A stretch of DNA of 64,000 nucleotides from NCBI RefSeq assembly GCF_029867415.1, contig NC_081185.1, positions 42,540,766 to 42,604,765 of the forward strand, read 5' to 3'. The notes beneath the pieces were generated by a model, which saw only the letters and a program-made list of their open reading frames with translations, did no database searches and was not told the DNA's origin. Below are positions 58,001 through 64,000 of the stretch, piece by piece. Position numbers and translations under genes: made by a program. Each line of letters begins with the position of its first letter. Positions within the stretch are counted from its first letter, which is position 1. This DNA comes from Vicia villosa (lineage: Eukaryota; Streptophyta; Magnoliopsida; Fabales; Fabaceae).

Positions 58001-58227
58001 TTTGTGGTATGTGAATGCAATAGATGATATGCATATGCTAATGCGTATGTATGTATGCTGATGTAATCCCAAGATCTCCTTAAACCCATTGAACCTGTTT
58101 AATCCATGTTTGCCCCTACACCATGGCTATGCTTATGCTGGCTTGGTAATGTGGATAATGCTTATGCTTATGCATATGCGTAGTTTGTTTATGAGTGAAA
58201 TGAACATCAAGGTTGCTATCATCGGTA

Positions 58228-58530
58228 AGGTTACCGGGATACATCAATCAGGTGATCGGGTGGATATCTCCGTAAGGTTGCTATCATCAGTAAGGTTACT
58301 AGCACCGGTAAGGTTACCGGAAAGCATCAATCAGGCGATTGGGAAGAATATCTCAGTAAGGTTACTGGCATCGGTAAGGTTACTGGAAAACATCAGTCAG
58401 GCGATTGGGAAGAATATCTCAGAAAGGTTGCTGGCATCGGTAAGGTTACCGGAAAACATCAATCAGGCGATTGGGAAGAATATCTCAGTAAGGTTACTGG
58501 CATCGGTAAGGTTACCGGAAATCGGGCGGG
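58228..58530 (-). repeat. E7 hairpin repeat family e (66 bp units)
   Basis: Units of 66 bp contain GGTAAGGTTACC cores; CCGGTAA-GG-TTACCGG and CAGTAA-GG-TTACTG are alternative stems. Because 66 is divisible by 3 a long frame stays open across it, which is not evidence of a gene. Confidence 0.82.
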
Positions 58531-58627
58531 CAATGTAGCTTAGCACCAAAGTTTTGAATTGGATGTTTTGATGTATGTGATAATGCTTATGCTCATGCAT
58601 ATGTTGATTGATGTAACAAGTGGAATG

Positions 58628-58980
58628 AAATAATGTCTTCTATAAGACTACCTGAAAAGGTTTCCGGAATGGATATGAACATTTGTCTTAAAGAAGACTA
58701 CCTGAAAAGGTTTTTAGAAAGGATAGCAATTTGTCTTAAAGGAGACCACCTGGAAAGACTGAAAGATGTCTAAAAAGACTACCTAGAAAGGTTCTTAGAA
58801 AAATAATGTCTTAAAGAAGACTGCCTAAAAAGGTTCTCGGAAAATAATGTCTTAAATAAGACTACCTGAAGAGGTTCCTTGCAAGGATGACAATTTCTCT
58901 TGAATAAGACTGCTCGAGGAGGCTCCAAGAAAGGATCGTGAGTTTTGTCTTAAAGAAGACTACCTAAAAAGGTATGGTGT
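58628..58980 (-). repeat. E7 hairpin repeat family f
   Basis: Units alternate GTCTT-AAAG-AAGAC (variants GTCT-AAAA-AGAC, GTCTTA-AA-TAAGAC) with ACCT-GAAA-AGGT. Confidence 0.78.
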
Positions 58981-59261
58981 AATGTATCAACTAGTGTATG
59001 TAATGCATGACTTATATGTATTTGCATGATTCTCCAATGATAGGTTGTTGATGACCAAAGCGTATATAGCTTGCTGGAGTTGTAGGTTTGTTTGATAAGT
59101 TGGGGTGTGATGCTAGCGCGACTTCCCAATACCTATTTTTGGAACTTTGAAGATCGTAGTCAGGGGAAAGATTCGTTCGATGTTGTAAAGTGTGAGAACG
59201 CCTTTTCCTTTTGTTATGCGTCTTGCCCCAGTTTGGCTTTTTTTTGAAATACTACACTCCT

Positions 59262-59375
59262 TTAACCTTTTAAGGTTCTCCACACCTTTAACCTTTTGAG
59301 GTTCTCCACACCGTTAGTCTTTCGAGGTTCTCCACACCTTTAGCCTTTCAAGGTTCTCCACACCTTTAGCCTTTG
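59262..59375 (-). repeat. E7 hairpin repeat family g
   Basis: About five units of roughly 29 bp have the core AACCTT-TT-AAGGTT and variants, separated by CTCCACACC. Confidence 0.8.
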
Positions 59376-61929
59376 AGTTGTTTACCTTATGGATTTGATA
59401 TCCAATGCCCCAATGTTTAGTGGAATAAGGTGCCTATGATCTCCACGCCAAGAAGGAAGTGCCCTGAGAAATAATCTTGTCGTATGCTTCGACGTTTAGA
59501 TTGAAGGGTATGTCATTGATCTCCAGGATATGGAGGACTATCCATAGTGTTCTATCCTTGTGAATTTGAATTCTTCACATGTTTGACATGCCCCTGTTTG
59601 TTATTGCTTCGAGATGTGCCCCTAAGTCGATTGAATCTTAGGAAGAATGCCCCTAGTAAATAGGATTTTTGATTGTATGCCCCTGTAACCCTTAAAATTT
59701 TGCCCCTGTTTAGGAGAACCCCCTGGATGTGGTTCCCCCCATTCCAGAGTCTTTATTAGAAATGATTGCCTTTGATTAAACAATTTCGAGATCTCCTTGA
59801 TGCTAAGTGTATACTCGTAGATAGCGTTGTACCCTTTGAAAAGTAACTCCAATGCGATGCGTATGCAAGTTTTGAAATCGAAATCCGTTATGAATTAGGA
59901 CTGGATAGTTAGAAATGAATGCTTGAAGAAGCGCAGTGGTTAGAAATAGTTTTAACAAACCTAGGAGTCAGTATAACAAAATCCTGCTTAATATGCTTTC
60001 GTAGTTAACCTTGCCTCAATTAGGACTTTTGAATGTTGTAACTTGGCCTGGTTCATGTTTTAAGAAACAATGGACATAAGGCTCAAAATTTTATTTATCC
60101 CACCCCTTTCTCCTTGATGTTCTCCAAATCCTAAAAATTCGCCTAATCCAACGAATGTGCTTTGTTTGTAAAGAGAATCGTTTCAGTTTTGATGTTGAGC
60201 GGAAGCCTTAGTAGAGATCTAAGCAGTTGTAAAGCTTCGATGGTTTAGCAGTCACAAGATTATCCTTTGTATTTCGCCTTTGTTTTTATCCCTTATTTTT
60301 GCCTAAGTCATTTTGTTTTCTTTTATGGAAATTTTCCTTTTGACTTAGCGGGCGTTTTTCCTTTGAAAGCTCCTTCTGAGATTTGATCCTTGGATATTGA
60401 ATATTGTGACTGCCATGTTGATTTTGATTTGTAAGCTACGACTTTGATACTTCCTCGATCTTGGATGATGTAATGAGGAAGAAAATTGTTGTGAACGTCA
60501 TCCCCATTGCTCCCTCATTCTTGGATGAATGCGAGGAAGAAGATGTGCTTGAACTTTTGCTTTGCTTGATCCTTTGCTTAAACCTTTGCTTCATTGATTG
60601 ATTCTCTTGGCAGCCAAAATACATCATTGAATTAATTGAGATCTACCCTGCCCTTGGTTAAAATCAAGGTTTATTTGAAAAGTAGAAACAAGCTCCAACT
60701 CCTGGCTAGAGGGGGTAACGAGGGATTAACATCCTTATATCTCCATTGTTTAGGAATTGAAACAATGTCTGTACATCATCGGTTCGGTCTTACCTTGAAA
60801 GCATATGTTTAGCGAGATTCAGTTATTTGTATTCGTCATTCTCCCTTAAGTTTGTTAATAATCCTAAATTGAAAATAGAATAGAAGTGCGCGAGTGGAAA
60901 GTCGTAGTAGTGAGCGAATGAAGCGAATGAATTGATTCCAAAACCTGCATGGTCATCCCATTAGAATTGCTAATCCGAAGGTACCACTTTTATCCTGAGT
61001 AACACTTAGCGATCGTAAGTAAGGGTTGAAATTTTGACATGATAAATCCTATTGATCCTAGGGAAAATCTCCTTTGTAAATCCGTTGACCTTGTTTCACT
61101 CCTTAGTTCATGGACTCGTAGAAGTGAAGGGTAACCTCAAATTCTCCTTAGGCACGTCAAACCTATCGGGAATAAATTGTTAGCGGTGGGTTTTCGTCGT
61201 ATCGGAACTTCATGAGTTTCCTTTGACTGAACCTATTTTGCTTTTTCTAAGGATAGTATCACACCGTTTGTAACCTCTAGGGTTTGTAGATTGATAAAGG
61301 AAATCTATGACCCTTTTGCCCCTTGATGGGGGAGTTAACCTATGCGCCTTCCCTCCATCGTAATTATGCATCTTTGTTCAGGATATTGCCCCAATTGGAC
61401 TAGTCATCGCCCCAGGTTATCGCAGAGCGTCCTTGTAAGTTTGATATGTTCTAAGATGGACCCCTTAATGACTAGATACCCCTTGAGTGTATCTATGAGG
61501 GAACTCTTTTGTTGAACTAATCCTTGCTTGACGATAACCTTTTTTGTACGTACAATCCTATTATGAAAGGGCATGGGCATGTAGCTGGCACGGCGAAAGG
61601 CATCCCCTTATTTCTTTTGAAAGCTAAACTCATTCCCAATAATTTATCCTCCTTTCTCCATAGTTTATGATCTTCTTCATGAGTCTCGGGAAATTGGCTA
61701 GCATGGAAGGTGTGGATGCGGGCGAAGATAGAAATGCAAATGTAAATGTATGAAAATGCAAATGCATGCGTGTGCGAGAGACTCCTTGTATTATAACTCC
61801 GTGTATGCAATGCAGACGTGTGACATATAATCCTAGGGATAGCCTTAGAGGAGACATTAGACCCTAGTGAAATCCTTGCAAGGTAGATGTTATGACACAC
61901 CAATGAAAATCCCTTAAATCGGGGAGTAT
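59376..61929 (-). other. E7 interior without clear repeats or genes
   Basis: I see no coding homology. Two blocks (about 59940-60120 and 60710-60790) match E5 at about 32870-33020 and 33480-33560. That supports common descent of the two families. Confidence 0.65.
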
Positions 61930-62505
61930 GCAGAAAGTAGCGGCTGGAGACCGTTCAAGACAGTCACCAAGTCTCATGGCCATCGAGAGGCCGTTCGACG
62001 TGTACTTGCGAAGTTATCCCTCGTGGGAAGGTTCTCCATGTGGAACACAACCTATCTAAGGACGATATCGGATGAAAAGAAATCCCTACAGGCTAGGGAT
62101 GAAGGGTGTATAGATGGAAATCCAAATCAGTTAGAGGGTGCGCAGGAATAAGCACGGGGTGACCGTTCAAGACAGTCAATGAATCGCATGGCCATCGAGA
62201 GGCCAATTGACGTGCGTAAACGAAAATGTCCTTCGTGGGAAGGATACGATTTTAGAAATAGAATCCCTACAGGCTAGGGAATACGTAGATGAAAGCACGG
62301 GGTGACCGTTCAAGACAGTCACTGGATCTCATGGCCATCGAGAGGCCAATTGACGTATGCTAACGAAGACGTCCTTCGTGCGAAGGATGCGATTTTAGAA
62401 ATAGAAACCCTACAGGCTAGGGGATACGTAGATGTAAGCACAGGGTGACCGTTCAAGACAGTCATTAGATCTCATGGCCATCGAGAGGCCAATCGACGTA
62501 CGCTA
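61930..62505 (-). repeat. E7 leader repeats, 143 bp period, four hairpins per unit
   Basis: The phrase GTGACCGTTCAAGACAGTCA starts at 62159, 62302 and 62445, 143 bases apart, with an earlier diverged unit near 61945. Each unit holds GTGAC...GTCAC, TGGCC...GGCCA, TCCTT...AAGGA and CCCTA...TAGGG. By position relative to the 3' LTR this is the 5' part of the element. Confidence 0.82.
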
Positions 62506-63081
62506 AACCCTAATGAGATTGAGGATAGTGATTATGAGATTAAGGAGAGTGATAATGTGGTTGAGGAGAGCTCTAGTGAGAAAAGAGTGGAGATTGAGAA
62601 AAATCCACCAACACCATCTGAAAGTGAGGTTGTAGAAGAGGTAGAGAGGGAAGCACCTATTATTATTCCTTTTCCCTATACCCCACCGATTTCTTTCCCG
62701 CAAAATTTTATGAAAGCTAAGGTAGACTCCAAATCCATAATGTATGTGAAGGTATCAGAAAATATCCACACTAATGCACCTTTATTTGAAGTCTTGCATA
62801 AAAAGAGAAATTTAAACGACCATGAAACTAAGAATATCGTTAGTGATAAGAGGGTAAGGTTAATCTTTGAGGTGGTGGATAATATCACTAATCCCGAACT
62901 TGAAAAGCTGATACTCAGGATCGATCCAGAACCGCCACCACGATTTCAAAAGAATGAACCACCCCACAGAAGAAAGAAAAGAAAAGGTGAGGGATATGTG
63001 AGATGGCTTGATAAGTGGCCATGTAAAACGACATTTGCTAAAAGTTCAACCGAGGAGTCATTCTCGAGAGAACCACCTTGA
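62506..63081 (+). pseudogene. E8 gag/protease-linker-like ORF, 5' truncated
   Basis: The frame is open from the break at about 62506 to TGA at 63081. It encodes an acidic start, a PIIIPFPYTPPISFP segment comparable in place to the LPFPTRN segment of E1, and a basic C-terminal PHRRKKRKGEG. Similarity to Athila gag is weak and mainly positional: it is followed by the GACGTTAAAC string and AGGCAA hairpin that follow pol in E1. The GTG at 62557 need not be a start. No protease motif is visible. Confidence 0.5.
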
Positions 63082-63109
63082 GTGCTTGCACTCTTAAGCT
63101 GTCGAGCTA

Positions 63110-63148
63110 TCGACGTTAAACAAAGCACTGCGTGGGAGGCAACCCACG
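63110..63148 (+). other. conserved AGGCAA-loop hairpin in E8
   Basis: CGTGGG-AGGCAA-CCCACG (63131-63148) follows GACGTTAAACAAAGCAC. The outer stem pair differs from E1 on both arms (C-G in place of A-T). Confidence 0.8.
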
Positions 63149-63432
63149 AGTTTTTAGTTTAATGTTTTCCTTTTATCGTTTGAACTTGCAGATAATAAAG
63201 ATATGGATCGCCTGTCACATCTCGACCATATCTAGGCGAAAAACCTATAGATGATCATCTCAAAGATGAGCGGGTCTCCACGCACATTCCTACGAGTGTT
63301 GCTGCTGGTGGTGACACAGTTGATGAGCATGATAGGAGAAGGTATTTCCTCCGGACGCGGAGTGGATTTGATCGTGATAGCCTGCCGATAGCATCCATAT
63401 AGGTTCTGTCTTTTCTTCTCCACCTTGGATCG

Positions 63433-63473
63433 AAACATTGAGGACAATGTTTGGTTTAAATGTGGGGGAGAAG
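63433..63473 (+). other. AGGA hairpin and internal polypurine tract in E8
   Basis: AAACATTG-AGGA-CAATGTTT (63433-63452) is followed by AAATGTGGGGGAGAAG. It is the same module as at 9105-9143 in E1, with loop AGGA instead of GGGA. Confidence 0.7.
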
Positions 63474-64000
63474 CTTTACCGCTTTCATTTATTGTTTTAC
63501 TGTTTTCTAGTTATGTTGTCGAGTCTTTATATATGATTTTCTGTTGTTATCGAATTTCCCCAAATTTTGAAAATTTTAACCTCCAACAAAAATTTGAATT
63601 TTGACGCATGGCATACACACTCTGAAAGTATAAAGGTTGACACACTTTAGGCATTGTTAGTAAGACTAGGAGATGTTTCAACAACATCGATACCGTCCTT
63701 ACACCCTAAACCCCCTCATTATGTGATATCAATTTGGATGCCCATTATGTCGAGACCTTAGGCTCAAGTTTTCAAAGTAGCTCTTAAGTAGTTTATATTA
63801 GCAGTCAGCACCATCTTAAGCACAAACTACGTAGGGAGTCGATGAATATAAGTGAATGATCCTTTTTTTTTTAATAAATAAATGTTTTGATTGAAAAATA
63901 ACCTTCTAAGTTAGGTGACCCTCACACGGTCATTTAGCCCAACGGTTGTTAAGCCAATAAGGATTTAATAATTAGCACCCACTGTTGGTTGGCCTAGAGG
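63474..64000 (+). other. 3' non-coding part of E8
   Basis: No gene is seen. The last hundred bases match the E6 3' region in inverted orientation (GTGACCCTCAC and CCCAACGGTTGT phrases). The 3' LTR should lie beyond the window. Confidence 0.6.

Larger units (their letters stand above)
54179..62505 (-). mobile_element. E7: partial Tat/Ogre-like element, non-coding interior
   Basis: The 3' LTR (54179-56137) is followed on the plus strand by a PPT (inverted AACAGGGGCAAC at 56138), a long series of tandem-repeat families, blocks homologous to E5 (about 59940-60120 and 60710-60790) and leader-like repeats (61930-62505). No gag, RT or integrase is recognisable. The 5' LTR is missing. The break at about 62501-62506 joins it to E8 in the opposite orientation. 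Confidence 0.78.
62506..64000 (+). mobile_element. E8: 3' part of a pol-less Athila-type element
   Basis: It contains a gag-derived ORF, the AGGCAA hairpin, the AGGA hairpin with internal purine tract, and a stretch near 63900-63960 homologous to the E6 interior. No RT or integrase lies between gag and the hairpin. The left end is broken at about 62505 and the right end runs out of the window. Confidence 0.75.

Noticed and set aside
58089..58538. 149-residue frame
   Set aside because: It stays open because the repeat period is 66 bases, a multiple of three. The product is a repeat translation.

Overview
The window is plant nuclear DNA made almost entirely of nested LTR retrotransposons of the Ty3/gypsy group. 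I see no host gene, no true tRNA or rRNA gene and no bacterial feature. Two lineages alternate. Athila-type elements have a PBS matching tRNA-Asp (TGGCGCCGTTGCCGGGGA) and an extra ORF after integrase. Tat/Ogre-type elements have LTRs starting TGTCATACCCC, a second RNase H after the first, a probable intron between protease and RT, and long variable tandem repeats. That mix, with large Ogre-like elements and AT-rich LTRs, suggests a legume, perhaps tribe Fabeae. The species is an inference.

Layout. E2 is an old, decayed Tat/Ogre element on the minus strand (1-24100, continuing left of the window). Two young elements sit inside it. E1 (84-11765, plus, TSD CCGCC) is a near-complete Athila element with gag-pol, integrase and an ATHILA ORF-1-like third ORF; its LTRs differ by one base. 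E3 (17127-22117, plus, TSD GGTTC) is a non-coding 5 kb derivative. At 24101 E2 meets E4, an Athila-type element on the minus strand that lacks RT and integrase. E4 is split by E5 (26595-52735, minus, TSD CACAT), a tandem LTR-internal-LTR-internal-LTR array of a non-autonomous Tat/Ogre element. E5 is itself interrupted by E6 (40271-45278, minus, TSD ATTAG), a non-autonomous Athila-type element. E4 ends in gag at 54178, where E7 starts, another Tat/Ogre-like element (minus, 54179-62505, one LTR only). E8 (62506 to the end, plus) is the 3' part of a pol-less Athila-type element.

How they fit together. Only E1 keeps recognisable RT and integrase in near-complete form, and even there a one-base frame change separates integrase from RT. 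E3, E5, E6 and probably E4, E7 and E8 would have needed enzymes supplied in trans. E2 shares its gag N-terminus and leader with E5, so it looks like the autonomous relative of E5. The non-coding parts that survive in these parasites therefore point to cis-acting signals.

The most interesting pattern is structural. Unrelated tandem-repeat families in E5 and E7, in the 5' leader and the 3' UTR, are arrays of short hairpins. The loop is largely constant and the two arms change together between units. Athila elements carry their own hairpins: paired GC-rich palindromes in AT-rich LTRs, an AGGCAA-loop hairpin after pol, and an AGGA-loop hairpin in front of polypurine tracts. The Tat/Ogre LTRs also contain tRNA-like sequences. 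All boundaries, TSDs and comparisons were read by eye; no alignment or folding program was run.
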